64,000 bases of DNA, from NCBI RefSeq assembly GCF_001583495.1, contig NZ_LQAQ01000091.1, forward strand, positions 1 to 64,000, written 5' to 3'. The stretch comes from Flammeovirga sp. SJP92. Lineage in GTDB: Bacteria; Bacteroidota; Bacteroidia; Cytophagales; Flammeovirgaceae. This document shows positions 45,809 through 56,769 of the stretch, piece after piece. The position numbers and the translations under genes are program-made. The notes beneath the pieces were generated by a model. It searched no databases, was not told where the DNA came from, and was given only the letters and a program-made list of their open reading frames with translations. Within the stretch, counting starts at the first letter, position 1; each line of letters opens with the position of its first letter.

Positions 45809-46747
45809 TTAGCTTACATCTGAAGCAGGTTTTGACTTCCATCTTTCATGGAACCATACCCATTGATCTGGTGCCTCGCGGATAAATTTCTCTAAAGCCA
45901 AAGACATATTTTGAGTGTTGACGTTAATATCTTTTTCTCTGTCTCCTGTTTTCACAAGTGGAACTTCAGGTCTGAACTCTAATAAATGTTTTCCGTTCTC
46001 CTGTAATTTAATAGAGGCGGGAATAATTGCAGAGTCTGCTTTTAAAGCTAGCATTGCTGCACCAATAGGAGTGGCCGCTTGTTTGCCATAAAAGTCAACG
46101 TAAGTATTCTGAACTTTATCTGTATCTTGATCAATAAGTAAGAAAGCTAAACCTCCGTCTTTTAATTTCTTGAACATTTTAATACTTCCGCGAGGGTCAG
46201 AACGTTCAACAAAATCAGCTTGATCATTTTTGTTATGACGACGAGTATTGACTACTAATTCATTGAGCTTATCATCATGCAGTTTTGCGCCAATGGCGAT
46301 ACATGGGTAGTTATTCATACTTAAATAAAAACCTACCATATCAAAAGCACCTCTATGACAAGTTAAAAGGATAACACCTTTCCCTTTTTTATGAGCATCA
46401 ATTAAGTTTTGTTCACCCTCAACCTCAATCACGGAATTCAGTTCTTCTACAGTTTTAATAGAAGGATAGCGAAGAATGTCTGTAAAATTTCGACCTAGAT
46501 TTTTAAAGACATTTTTTGCAATTTTTTCTATCTCTTTGTCTGTTAGCTCATTTTCATAAGCGTATTTTAAGTGCTTTAATGTGAGATTTTTTGTTTGAGG
46601 CATCACATAGTAGACTAATCCACCTAATTTGCCGAAAGTCCACATCAAAGCTTTTCTTGGTATCCAGTTCGCTACTTTAATTAATACTACAATAACCTGG
46701 TACAAAAGCTCATATTTCACTTTTTTCCAACCTTTATGTTGACTCAT
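45809..46747 (-). CDS. lysophospholipid/lipid A acyltransferase (LpxL/HtrB family)
   Basis: 312 residues. An amphipathic N-terminal segment with one membrane-associating helix (YELLYQVIVVLIKVANWIP) precedes the acyltransferase core. The HxxxxD motif is HRGAFD near residue 130, in the context LLTCHRGAFDMVGFYL. The following DQDTDKVQNTYVDFYGKQAATP segment matches the LpxL substrate-binding region. It adds a secondary acyl chain to lipid A (or a related lipid) from acyl-ACP at the inner membrane. Between two terminators, so monocistronic. Confidence 0.9.
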   Translation of the reverse strand: MSQHKGWKKVKYELLYQVIVVLIKVANWIPRKALMWTFGKLGGLVYYVMPQTKNLTLKHLKYAYENELTDKEIEKIAKNVFKNLGRNFTDILRYPSIKTVEELNSVIEVEGEQNLIDAHKKGKGVILLTCHRGAFDMVGFYLSMNNYPCIAIGAKLHDDKLNELVVNTRRHNKNDQADFVERSDPRGSIKMFKKLKDGGLAFLLIDQDTDKVQNTYVDFYGKQAATPIGAAMLALKADSAIIPASIKLQENGKHLLEFRPEVPLVKTGDREKDINVNTQNMSLALEKFIREAPDQWVWFHERWKSKPASDVS

Positions 46748-46825
46748 CTTTGTAGTTTATTTTTTGAAAAATGAATGATCTTTTTTGTAAACGCTATATA
46801 GAAAGAAAAGTTCTCTTATTTCATT

Positions 46826-46853
46826 AAAAAAGGCAACAGGATCGCTGTTGCCT
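46826..46853 (-). terminator. terminator of gyrB
   Basis: Perfect 9-bp stem AGGCAACAG/CTGTTGCCT, 5-nt loop, T6 on the minus strand. Confidence 0.88.
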
Positions 46854-46877
46854 TCTAATATATATTAGCAAAGTCGA

Positions 46878-48863
<1,986 letters not shown>

Positions 48864-48902
48864 TTACAACCCTTTTTTTCTAATAGAATTGTAGTCAATT
48901 GC

Positions 48903-50222
48903 TTACAAATCTTTTAATCTTCTTTTCGCTTCCGCATCAATACTATTTTTATAGGAGTGTTTAGGATAAGAGTATGCTTTTTTATAATAAAAAGTAGCTT
49001 TTTCTGTATCATTCAAGCCTTCATACAAGATGCCTAAATGAAGTGCAGCATTGGCCGTAAAGTATCTTTTGGGCTTCGCTCCACCATAATCAATCACATT
49101 AAGATAATACTTTATTGCTAAAGTTGTATCATTTAAAGCTTCTTTTACTCTGGCATATCTATAATTGTATTCTAATTTATCTTTTCTTGAGAATTCTTCT
49201 GTCTTGATTAGATTTAATACGGAATCTGAAGCATCATATTTTTTTCCATCATAAAGTACTCTTGCTAACATTAATTCCTTGTCAGGTAGCGTGCCTGATA
49301 ATGCAAAAGATTGTGCATACTTATCCAAATAAAGGTTTTCACTGCCTGATTTGGTAATATCTTTTAATTGTGCTTCAATTTGATTTTTACTTAAGTCTTG
49401 CGTCAGCCAATTCATTAAGAAGAGTCTGTATTTTGTAGTTTTTATATAATCTGAGGTTGTGATTGATAGGTATTGATGAAAGTTATCCCTGGCTTCATCA
49501 TATGAATTAAGATAAAAATGTGAAGTGCCAAGCAAATAATGATAGTATTCATAATTACTTTTTTCTAAACTAGAAAATGAGTTTAAAATATTGATATTCA
49601 ACTTATATTCTTTGATTCTATCATAAACCCAGCTCAATACAATCTTGCCTTCATATAAGTTGCCGTATCTTGTTTTATAGTTTTCGATTTTCTGATTATC
49701 GTATTCTTTTCTTATGTACACATCAAGAAACAGGTCAGAAGTGTAGGCTTCAAACTGAATAAAAGGATGCTGTGACTCTTTAGCCTTTTCAATCAATTTT
49801 TCTGGGTTTTGATACGCTAAGTCTGGAAATCCAACTAAGCGCATCAGCCATTGGTATTCTTGAGGAATAATGTTGATAGAAGTAGAAATAATTCCAATTA
49901 ATAAACCGCTTAATGTATCATTTTTATCTGCAGTGTATTTCTGATAAGATTGATTGTATACTTTTTTCAAGTCCCAATATCCTGACCAGTATGAACCCTT
50001 TTTAAATTCACATAAGCTTTTGACAAATAGTGTGTTGTGGAAATATTTATTATCCTTAGGAATGTTGGGGATAGGATCATTCTTTTTGGCACTTGTTAGA
50101 AGTTTCTGATACGGAGAAATTGTTTTCAAGTCTTCGACAAGTAAAGGGTCAACTTCCTGGCTGTAAACAGTGATATCACAAACAAAAAGGAATAAAACAG
50201 TAAAAAAGGGTCTAAAATTCAA
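48903..50222 (-). CDS. secreted TPR-repeat protein
   Basis: 439 residues. Signal peptide MNFRPFFTVLFLFVCDITVYSQ. The rest is all helical, with degenerate TPR-like units: YYHYLLGTSHFYLNSYDEARDNFHQYL near residue 225, LARVLYDGKKYDASDSVLNLI and HLGILYEGLNDTEKATFYYKKAY near residue 400. No catalytic domain. Probably a periplasmic scaffold or assembly protein of unknown target. It precedes gyrB by 84 bp on the same strand without an obvious terminator, so some co-transcription is possible. Confidence 0.75.
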   Translation of the reverse strand: MNFRPFFTVLFLFVCDITVYSQEVDPLLVEDLKTISPYQKLLTSAKKNDPIPNIPKDNKYFHNTLFVKSLCEFKKGSYWSGYWDLKKVYNQSYQKYTADKNDTLSGLLIGIISTSINIIPQEYQWLMRLVGFPDLAYQNPEKLIEKAKESQHPFIQFEAYTSDLFLDVYIRKEYDNQKIENYKTRYGNLYEGKIVLSWVYDRIKEYKLNINILNSFSSLEKSNYEYYHYLLGTSHFYLNSYDEARDNFHQYLSITTSDYIKTTKYRLFLMNWLTQDLSKNQIEAQLKDITKSGSENLYLDKYAQSFALSGTLPDKELMLARVLYDGKKYDASDSVLNLIKTEEFSRKDKLEYNYRYARVKEALNDTTLAIKYYLNVIDYGGAKPKRYFTANAALHLGILYEGLNDTEKATFYYKKAYSYPKHSYKNSIDAEAKRRLKDL

Positions 50223-50379
50223 AAAATTGGATATTGACTGTTAAAAGATAAATTTTTTGGCAATATTAAGAGATAGACTTCAATTAAATAATAAACAACA
50301 TTTAGTTAAAGCAACCTTATAAAATAGGAAACGTAATTTTTTTTAGATAATCTTGTCTTCTAGAACAAATATATAACAT

Positions 50380-50673
50380 ATGAAATTTATTGTAGAAATA
50401 AAGTTACCTGAAATTTTAGATCAGCATTTAATAGACATTCTCCCATCACAATATACTGAGATAGGAAACATGATGAATGATGGGATTATTTCCTCTTTCA
50501 TGTTGTCGGACAATGCACAGAAGGCTTGGTTAACTTTAGATGCAGAATCAAAAAGTGAGGTGGATAATATCTTATGTGCGTTCAAACTTTATGATTTTGT
50601 AGAAATCACTATTTCAGAGTTAAGTATTGCTGAGGTAACTAGTCCTGCTGTTCCTTCGTTTTCACTAAACTAA
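50380..50673 (+). CDS. small ferredoxin-fold-like protein (muconolactone isomerase/YCII-type)
   Basis: 97 residues, cytoplasmic. The layout MKFIVEIKLPEI - helix - GIISSFMLSDNAQKAWLTLDAESKSEVDNIL - FKLYDFVEITISEL follows the beta-alpha-beta-beta-alpha-beta pattern of dimeric alpha/beta-barrel proteins such as muconolactone delta-isomerase. No aromatic-degradation gene lies nearby, so enzymatic function is doubtful; a regulatory or ligand-binding role is equally possible. It starts 158 bp from the divergent TPR gene and ends at a terminator, so it forms a one-gene unit. Confidence 0.65.
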   Translation: MKFIVEIKLPEILDQHLIDILPSQYTEIGNMMNDGIISSFMLSDNAQKAWLTLDAESKSEVDNILCAFKLYDFVEITISELSIAEVTSPAVPSFSLN

Positions 50674-50695
50674 AAAAATATCAAAATATTTATAC

Positions 50696-50740
50696 GGGTT
50701 GCTGTCTATGTATGAAGTAGATAGCAACCCTTATTTTTTT
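50696..50740 (+). terminator. terminator of small ferredoxin-fold-like gene
   Basis: 13-bp stem GGGTTGCTGTCTA/TAGATAGCAACCC with one G-U pair, then TTATTTTTTT. Confidence 0.85.
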
Positions 50741-50832
50741 GATTCATTACTGCAACTATAATATATCACCTATTTTGCACGTATTTTGTAGTAGGAAATA
50801 GTTGTAAAAATCACATGATAATTTGACAAATA

Positions 50833-51648
50833 ATGCGTAGTACAAAGTTTACCTTAATTTCATTCCTGTTAATGTTCATTTCTACCCAGATCAACGCACA
50901 AAATGTGCTTGATAATCCCTTGATTTTACAATTAAGTGGATATGAATTGGTATATAATGAATCAAAATTTGATGAGATAGAATTTCCAATGAGTGAAGTG
51001 GATATTTTCCCACTTTCCGGAAATAAGACTTTTGCTACTTTCAGATACGATAAGAATAATGCCTATAAGCATCCTAATTCTAATCAAATCATGCAAACTT
51101 ATTTTGATAAGGTAAAAAGTTTGAGAGGGAAACCACTATTCAAAGGGTCTAATTATGGTTCTTTTCAAGTAAGATCAAATACAAAAAAATTCTGGTGTGT
51201 GTTGGAAACGCATGAAAACGGTGCCACATATACTGTTACAATTATTGAACAAGAAAAAATCCAAGAGGCAGAAACTGCACAGGAAATGCTTGAGATGCTG
51301 AAATCAAAAGGAGAAGTTAATTTATATTTCCAATTCTCTACAGGTAGTGCAAATCTTTCGCAGGCATCTTTCCAGAACATAAAAGAAGTAGCAAAACTGC
51401 TGAATCGTTTTGCACCTCGTTTGAATTTGAGTATTGAAGGGCATACCGATAATGTAGGTAATGTAGACAGTAATAAAAAGCTTTCTTTACAAAGAGCAGT
51501 AGCTGTGAAAAATGAATTAATCAAAAATGGTGTGAAAAGCGAAAGGCTTGAGACAATAGGTTGGGGTTCAGAAAAGCCTATTGCACCAAATGATAGTGAG
51601 GTTGGACGACTCAAAAACAGAAGAGTTTCCATAAAAGCATTGAACTAA
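50833..51648 (+). CDS. OmpA-family peptidoglycan-associated protein
   Basis: 271 residues. Signal peptide MRSTKFTLISFLLMFISTQINAQ. The middle 130 residues have no recognised domain (begins NVLDNPLILQLSGYELVYNESKFDEIEFP, similar to the DUF4892-like spacer in some OmpA proteins). The C-terminal OmpA domain (about 155-270) shows VNLYFQFSTGSANLSQ, LNLSIEGHTDNVGNVDSNKKLSLQRAVAVKNEL with the conserved GHTD and the Asp/Arg peptidoglycan-binding residues, and LKNRRVSIKAL. It is expected to tether an outer membrane or periplasmic complex to the cell wall. A terminator follows, whose U-run touches the start codon of the TPR lipoprotein gene. Confidence 0.9.
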   Translation: MRSTKFTLISFLLMFISTQINAQNVLDNPLILQLSGYELVYNESKFDEIEFPMSEVDIFPLSGNKTFATFRYDKNNAYKHPNSNQIMQTYFDKVKSLRGKPLFKGSNYGSFQVRSNTKKFWCVLETHENGATYTVTIIEQEKIQEAETAQEMLEMLKSKGEVNLYFQFSTGSANLSQASFQNIKEVAKLLNRFAPRLNLSIEGHTDNVGNVDSNKKLSLQRAVAVKNELIKNGVKSERLETIGWGSEKPIAPNDSEVGRLKNRRVSIKALN

Positions 51649-51658
51649 TTACATTTGC

Positions 51659-51689
51659 AACCGACTCATCAAATTGGGTCGGTTTTTTT
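51659..51689 (+). terminator. terminator of OmpA-like gene abutting the next start codon
   Basis: Stem AACCGACTC/GGGTCGGTT (9 bp, one wobble, 8-nt loop) followed by TTTTT. The next base is the A of ATG 51690. Confidence 0.78.
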
Positions 51690-52508
51690 ATGAAGAAATT
51701 TTTTTACATTTTATTCATCACTTTACTTTTCATGAGTTGTGATGAAAACGCTGACCGTAATCAAGCATTCATTAAAGGTAGAGATGCCCTTAAACAAAAG
51801 GATTACATTGTGGCCAAAAGACAATTAGAACTTTCAGTACAATATGATAGCAGTTTTGCAGAAGCTTGGAATAATTTAGGTATTGCGTATACTGAGTTAG
51901 AAGAATATAATCAAGCCTACACTGCATATAACAAAGCAATTGAACTTGATTCATGTTTACAAGATGCTTATCAGAATAAAGCAAATCTTCTTTATCTTCA
52001 AGATTATAAGGACAAGGCAATTTTAACGCTAACCAAAGGACTGAATTGTGATATTGAGAATACATCACTTTTACTTAATAGAGCTACTTTGTTTCAAGAC
52101 TTACAGCAGTTTGATATGGCTTTGGAAGATCTGAGGAAATTGAAGAAGCTTGTTTCTGACGATGATGTATTATACACAAATCTGGGCTATTGTTTTTATG
52201 AATTAGGTACTTTAGATTCTGCATTTCATTATTCAGTTATTGCATTGGAAATCAACCCTAAAAGAGATGAAGCTGCTAATAACTTGGGAATGATTTCTAT
52301 GAAGAAAGAAGAGCTCGAGGATGCTTTCAAATACTTTAAAAAGGCTGTGGATTTAAAACCTCAAAATAGTTTATATAGGGCTAATGTATCAAAAGCAGCT
52401 TTAGAGTTAGGTAATCTTGAAGAAGCGTGTCAGCATGTGAAAATGGCTAAATATTATGACTCAAATGGCGATTATGATGCATTGATTTCATTAAGCTGTA
52501 AAGAATAG
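51690..52508 (+). CDS. TPR lipoprotein
   Basis: 272 residues. Lipoprotein signal MKKFFYILFITLLFMSC with Cys17. Six to seven TPR units follow, for example QALFK... at about 30, AWNNLGIAYTELEEYNQAYTAYNKAIELD (55-83), AYQNKANLLYLQDYKDKAILTLTKGL, LYTNLGYCFYELGTLDSAFHYSVIALEINP and NLGMISMKKEELEDAFKYFKKAVDLKP. It is anchored in the outer or inner membrane leaflet on the periplasmic side and is probably an assembly or interaction platform. The start codon immediately follows the U-run of the OmpA gene's terminator, and no other start fits the signal peptide. Confidence 0.85.
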   Translation: MKKFFYILFITLLFMSCDENADRNQAFIKGRDALKQKDYIVAKRQLELSVQYDSSFAEAWNNLGIAYTELEEYNQAYTAYNKAIELDSCLQDAYQNKANLLYLQDYKDKAILTLTKGLNCDIENTSLLLNRATLFQDLQQFDMALEDLRKLKKLVSDDDVLYTNLGYCFYELGTLDSAFHYSVIALEINPKRDEAANNLGMISMKKEELEDAFKYFKKAVDLKPQNSLYRANVSKAALELGNLEEACQHVKMAKYYDSNGDYDALISLSCKE

Positions 52509-52738
52509 AAGCACTTTTTCCTTGTTTTTGCTGAAAAATATTTGGTACATTTATACCGAATGGTTTAGTTTTAGTTAACTATTTCAATATTTTTAGAGAA
52601 TCAAAATCAATGATTCAATATTTTCAAGAAAAGTGAATACGGTTTTTACATTGGTGATTTAAAATTTTCTTTTTTAATAAAGTTGATTCACAAGCTATAA
52701 AATTTATTTGCTAACAGAACAGAAAAGAAATTGTCAAA

Positions 52739-53515
52739 ATGGATTATAAAAATCTACTTTTAGAAAAAAATGAAAACTTACTTGTCATTACTATCAATAG
52801 AGAAAGTAAGTTGAATGCTCTAAATTCTAAAACTTTAGAAGAAATTAAAGATGCCTTCCAGAATGCTTATGATGATGAGTCTATTCGTGCAATTATTATT
52901 ACAGGTAAAGGAGAGAAAGCTTTTGTTGCTGGTGCAGATATCTCAGAAATAAAGGATCTTAATGAGTTAAATGCTAGAAAGTTTTCAGAAGAGGGGCAAG
53001 AGATTTTCCAAAGTATTGAAACTTGTCCAAAACCAGTAATTGCTGCAGTCAATGGTTTTGCTTTAGGTGGTGGATGTGAATTAGCTTTGGCGTGCCACAT
53101 TAGAATTGCTTCTGATAATGCAAAATTTGGTTTGCCAGAGGTTTCTTTAGGAATCATACCAGGTTATGGTGGAACACAAAGATTACCACAATTAGTAGGT
53201 AAGGGTATTGCCAATGAATTAATTCTAACAGGCGACATGATTTCTGCTCAAAGAGGTTATGAAATTGGTTTAGTAAACCACGTTGTACCTCAAGAACAGC
53301 TAATGGAGAAAGCAAAAGGATTAGTAAATAAGATTCTTAAAAAAGCACCTCTTGCGGTTTCACATGCAATTGATTGTATTAATGCTTCTTTCTCTCATAA
53401 TACAGGGTATCAAACGGAAGCAAATGCTTTTTCAAGTGCCATAAAAACAGACGACTTTGTAGAAGGTACAAGTGCGTTTTTGGAAAAAAGAAAAGCAATA
53501 TTCCAAGGGAAATAA
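52739..53515 (+). CDS. enoyl-CoA hydratase/isomerase (crotonase) family protein
   Basis: 258 residues, typical crotonase length. The oxyanion hole segments are AFVAGADISEIKDL (about 61-74) and NGFALGGGCELALACH (about 104-119). The catalytic glutamates are at ELALAC (near 113) and GLPEVSLGIIPGYGGTQRLPQ (near 134), as in short-chain enoyl-CoA hydratases that hydrate trans-2-enoyl-CoA in fatty acid beta-oxidation or butanoate metabolism. No other beta-oxidation gene is adjacent. 230 bp upstream contain no gene; the terminator 53582-53619 follows. Confidence 0.92.
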   Translation: MDYKNLLLEKNENLLVITINRESKLNALNSKTLEEIKDAFQNAYDDESIRAIIITGKGEKAFVAGADISEIKDLNELNARKFSEEGQEIFQSIETCPKPVIAAVNGFALGGGCELALACHIRIASDNAKFGLPEVSLGIIPGYGGTQRLPQLVGKGIANELILTGDMISAQRGYEIGLVNHVVPQEQLMEKAKGLVNKILKKAPLAVSHAIDCINASFSHNTGYQTEANAFSSAIKTDDFVEGTSAFLEKRKAIFQGK

Positions 53516-53581
53516 GATTTTAAAATATATCACATAAGTACTATGTAGTTGATAAATAGTTAATTGAAAATGTAGTACTTC

Positions 53582-53619
53582 AACCTCTTTAATCAAATTA
53601 ATTGTTTAAAGAGGTTTTT
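53582..53619 (+). terminator. terminator of crotonase gene, 15 bp before flippase start
   Basis: 11-bp stem AACCTCTTTAA/TTAAAGAGGTT, loop of about 13 nt, TTTTT run. ATG 53634 follows after 14 nt. Confidence 0.8.
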
Positions 53620-53633
53620 CATTTATCAAACAA

Positions 53634-55142
53634 ATGCTTAAAAAATTACTTTCAGATACTGTTATTTATGGATTGACAACTGTGTTGATGAAGTTGATCA
53701 ATTATGCTTTAACACCTTTGCATACTGCAGTATTTGGGCCAACTAGTTTTGGTATAGTTTCACTGTTTTATACCTATGCGGTATTATTCAATGTGATCTA
53801 TACTTATGGAATGGAAACGGCTTTCTTTAGATATGCATCAAAAGGAGATAAAAAGATGGTTTATTCTAATATACAATCATCACTATTTATCACTTCATTT
53901 ATATTGTCATCAGCTTTATGGTTTTTATCACCATTCATAGAAACTCTCTTTGGGTATGAGGACAGTGAAATGTATGTGAAACTATTTTCTATATTATTTG
54001 CCGTAGATACAATAATAGCCATTCCTTTTGCTAGCCTGAGAATAGATGGAAAAGCCAAAAGATTTGCCTTTCTAAAATTGAGTGAAGTGGTCTTGACATT
54101 TGGGTTGAACTATTTTTTCTTGGTGACATGTATGGAAGTGGTAGAAGGAAAATCAACTTCAATATTTTCAGGACTAATTCTAGAATATTTTGATCCCTCT
54201 TTTGGAAGAGGATATGTGTTTCTAGCCAACTTAATTTCAAAAGCAATCATCATGATATTGTTAGTAGATAAGTTTTTGGAAATTAAGTTTTCTTGGTCTT
54301 GGGAGAAAATGAAGCCCTATTACAAATATGGTTTTCCTTTAATATTCTCTGGTATAGCATTTTTTATAAATGAGGCTTCTGACCGAACACTTTTAACCAT
54401 TTTAGTCCCAGATGATTTCTATGATTTTGGAGATGCTGAAGCCGCTATGGGAATATATTCAGCAAATTACAGATTGTCTATATTCATTACTCTAGCAGTA
54501 ACAGCATATAAATATGCAGCTGAACCTTTCTTCTTTTCTACTGCGGAATCAAAAAATTCTCCACAAATTTTTGCCAAGGTCATGCATTACTTTGTCATAA
54601 CTTTAATGATCATGGTAGTTGGGGTGGTGAGTAACCTGTCATGGATTGCTCCATTTGTGTTAAGACAAGAAATTTATCTCATAGGCTTGCCTGTAGTTCC
54701 CATCTTACTTATGGCCAATGTTTTTTTAGGAATGTATTATAATTTATCGGTGTGGTTTAAAGTAACAGATAGAACATCTTATGGAGCAAAAATAAGTGCA
54801 ATAGGTGCAATTGTGACCTTGAGTTTAAACTTTTTATTAGTGCCTTATATTGGATTTTATGGTAGTGCAATAGCTACATTCTGCTGTTATTTTACAATGA
54901 TGGCTTATTCTTATTATTTAGGTCAAAAGTACTATCCTATTCCTTACAATGTTAAAACGATATTTGTCTATTTTTTTATTGGAGGAGTTTTTATAGTTAT
55001 TAACACATTTCTAAAAATTAATAGTTTTTGGTTAAATATTTTCATCCAAAATACTATGTTTGTAACCTTCTTCTTATTCATTGTCTATAAAGAGAAGGAA
55101 TTAGTGAAACCGCTTTTACATAAACTTTCAAAAAGAATTTAA
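53634..55142 (+). CDS. oligosaccharide flippase (MOP/Wzx-like polysaccharide biosynthesis protein)
   Basis: 502 residues with 12-14 membrane helices. The N-terminal [47 protein letters not shown] matches the PF01943/PF13440 polysaccharide transporter start. A large cytoplasmic loop is absent. Such proteins flip undecaprenol- or lipid-linked oligosaccharides across the inner membrane for LPS, capsule or peptidoglycan (MurJ-like) assembly; the substrate cannot be told. First gene of a tight operon with dut (5-bp gap) and the sugar nucleotidyltransferase (15-bp gap). Its leader begins with the crotonase terminator. Confidence 0.88.
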   Translation: MLKKLLSDTVIYGLTTVLMKLINYALTPLHTAVFGPTSFGIVSLFYTYAVLFNVIYTYGMETAFFRYASKGDKKMVYSNIQSSLFITSFILSSALWFLSPFIETLFGYEDSEMYVKLFSILFAVDTIIAIPFASLRIDGKAKRFAFLKLSEVVLTFGLNYFFLVTCMEVVEGKSTSIFSGLILEYFDPSFGRGYVFLANLISKAIIMILLVDKFLEIKFSWSWEKMKPYYKYGFPLIFSGIAFFINEASDRTLLTILVPDDFYDFGDAEAAMGIYSANYRLSIFITLAVTAYKYAAEPFFFSTAESKNSPQIFAKVMHYFVITLMIMVVGVVSNLSWIAPFVLRQEIYLIGLPVVPILLMANVFLGMYYNLSVWFKVTDRTSYGAKISAIGAIVTLSLNFLLVPYIGFYGSAIATFCCYFTMMAYSYYLGQKYYPIPYNVKTIFVYFFIGGVFIVINTFLKINSFWLNIFIQNTMFVTFFLFIVYKEKELVKPLLHKLSKRI

Positions 55143-55147
55143 TTTCG

Positions 55148-55582
55148 ATGCAAATTAAAGTAATAAATAAGAGTCATCATCCTTTGCCTCAATATCAAAC
55201 GCCATTATCTGCGGGGTTAGATTTAAGAGCTGTTTTAGAGGAGCCTGTAGAGCTTAAACCATTGGAAAGAAAATTAATCCCCACAGGATTATATATTGAA
55301 TTACCTGAAGGCTATGAAGCTCAAGTGAGACCAAGAAGCGGTCTTGCTTTTAAGCATGGTTTGACTGTTTTAAATTCACCAGGTACCGTCGATGCCGACT
55401 ACAGGGGTGAAGTAAAAGTTTTATTAGTAAACCTGTCCAATGATGTTTTCAAAATTGAAGACGGAGAAAGAGTTGCTCAGCTGATTGTTGCAAAACATGA
55501 AACAGTTGAGTGGGAGCCTGTAGAAGAACTTTCATCGACAGAAAGAGGAGCAGGAGGATATGGAAGTACTGGAAAAAAATAG
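55148..55582 (+). CDS. dut: dUTP diphosphatase
   Basis: 144 residues, trimeric dUTPase family. All five motifs are visible: AGLDLRAV (motif 1, about 23-30), PRSGLAFK (2, about 67), [20 protein letters not shown] (3, about 83-102), RVAQLIV (4) and the C-terminal [14 protein letters not shown] (5, glycine-rich arm). Hydrolyses dUTP to dUMP and PPi, preventing uracil incorporation and supplying dTMP synthesis. Second gene of the flippase operon. Confidence 0.97.
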   Translation: MQIKVINKSHHPLPQYQTPLSAGLDLRAVLEEPVELKPLERKLIPTGLYIELPEGYEAQVRPRSGLAFKHGLTVLNSPGTVDADYRGEVKVLLVNLSNDVFKIEDGERVAQLIVAKHETVEWEPVEELSSTERGAGGYGSTGKK

Positions 55583-55597
55583 AATTAAATTAATCAT

Positions 55598-56602
55598 ATG
55601 AAAATTATTGTACCAATGGCTGGTCGTGGTTCTCGTTTGAGACCACATACTCTTACAACTCCAAAGCCACTAGTTAAAATTGCTGGAAAGCCAATCGTTC
55701 ATCGTTTAGTAGAAGATTTAGCGGCAATGTCTGATGAAACATTAGAAGAAATTGCTTTTGTTATTGGAGATTTTGGCGAAGTTGTAGAAAAAGAGCTTGT
55801 TCAGATTGCAGAGTCATTAGGCGCAAAGGGAACAATTTATTATCAAGATGAACCACTTGGAACTGCCCATGCAATAAACTGTGCTGCAGATTCAATGGAT
55901 GGTAATATTATTGTCGCTTTTGCAGATACTTTATTCAAAGCTGATTTTACAATTGATAAATTTGAAGATGGTATTATTTACACTCAAAAAGTAGAAGATC
56001 CATCAGCGTTTGGTGTTGTAAAATTAAATTCAGAAGGTGTAATTACAGATTTTGTAGAGAAACCAACTGAGTTTATTTCAGATCAAGCAATCATTGGTAT
56101 TTACTACTTCAAAGAAGGAGAAAAACTAAGAGCTGAATTACAGTACTTAATTGATAACAACATCATGAATGATGGTGAATATCAATTGACTGGAGCACTT
56201 GAAAATATGAAAGCAAAGGGTGCTAGATTAAAACCAGGTACTGTAATTGAATGGTTGGATTGTGGTAACAAAGATGCCATTGTAAATACAAACCAAAGAT
56301 ACTTAACTTACATTCAGGAGCAAGAGTTAGTACACGACTCAGCACAACTTGATAATGTTGTTTTAGTAAGTCCTGTTTATGTTGGAGAAAATGCTAAAAT
56401 CTCTAACGCAGTTGTAGGTCCTTACGTTTCTATCGGTGAAAACACTATCATTGAAAATTCTGTAGTTCAAAATTCTATTGTACAGGAAGATAGTGATATT
56501 CGAAGAGTAAATATTGAGAATTCTGTAGTAGGTAACCACGTTGTATATAGAGGTCGTTCAAAAGACTTAAGTATTGGTGATTTTACTTCAGTAAAAGAAT
56601 AA
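55598..56602 (+). CDS. sugar-phosphate nucleotidylyltransferase (NDP-sugar synthase)
   Basis: 334 residues. The N-terminal nucleotidyltransferase domain starts MKIIVPMAGRGSRLRPHTLTTPKPL, the GxGxRL-PxT-xPKPL signature; AFADTLF, FVEKPTEF and EYQLTGALENM follow. The C-terminal about 90 residues are a left-handed beta-helix (hexapeptide-like: VLVSPVYVGENAKISNAVVGPYVSIGENTIIENS), as in GlmU/ManC-type long forms. It activates a hexose-1-phosphate (glucose or mannose type) with an NTP. With the upstream flippase it points to glycan precursor synthesis. Followed by a strong terminator. Confidence 0.9.
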   Translation: MKIIVPMAGRGSRLRPHTLTTPKPLVKIAGKPIVHRLVEDLAAMSDETLEEIAFVIGDFGEVVEKELVQIAESLGAKGTIYYQDEPLGTAHAINCAADSMDGNIIVAFADTLFKADFTIDKFEDGIIYTQKVEDPSAFGVVKLNSEGVITDFVEKPTEFISDQAIIGIYYFKEGEKLRAELQYLIDNNIMNDGEYQLTGALENMKAKGARLKPGTVIEWLDCGNKDAIVNTNQRYLTYIQEQELVHDSAQLDNVVLVSPVYVGENAKISNAVVGPYVSIGENTIIENSVVQNSIVQEDSDIRRVNIENSVVGNHVVYRGRSKDLSIGDFTSVKE

Positions 56603-56631
56603 AAAAACATTATTTATTTTCAATAAATATC

Positions 56632-56667
56632 AAAAACAGCGAAATAATTATATTTCGCTGTTTTTTT
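56632..56667 (+). terminator. strong terminator of flippase-dut-nucleotidyltransferase operon
   Basis: Perfect stem of about 15 bp (AAAAACAGCGAAATA/TATTTCGCTGTTTTT), 4-nt loop, T7. Confidence 0.92.
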
Positions 56668-56769
56668 CATTTAGTATTTTCGTAGATTTATATAAATATA
56701 AACAGGTGTATATTTTAAGTGAAATGTCCACTTGCTTCAAAATAGATTTAGAGGGGTTTATCATATACA

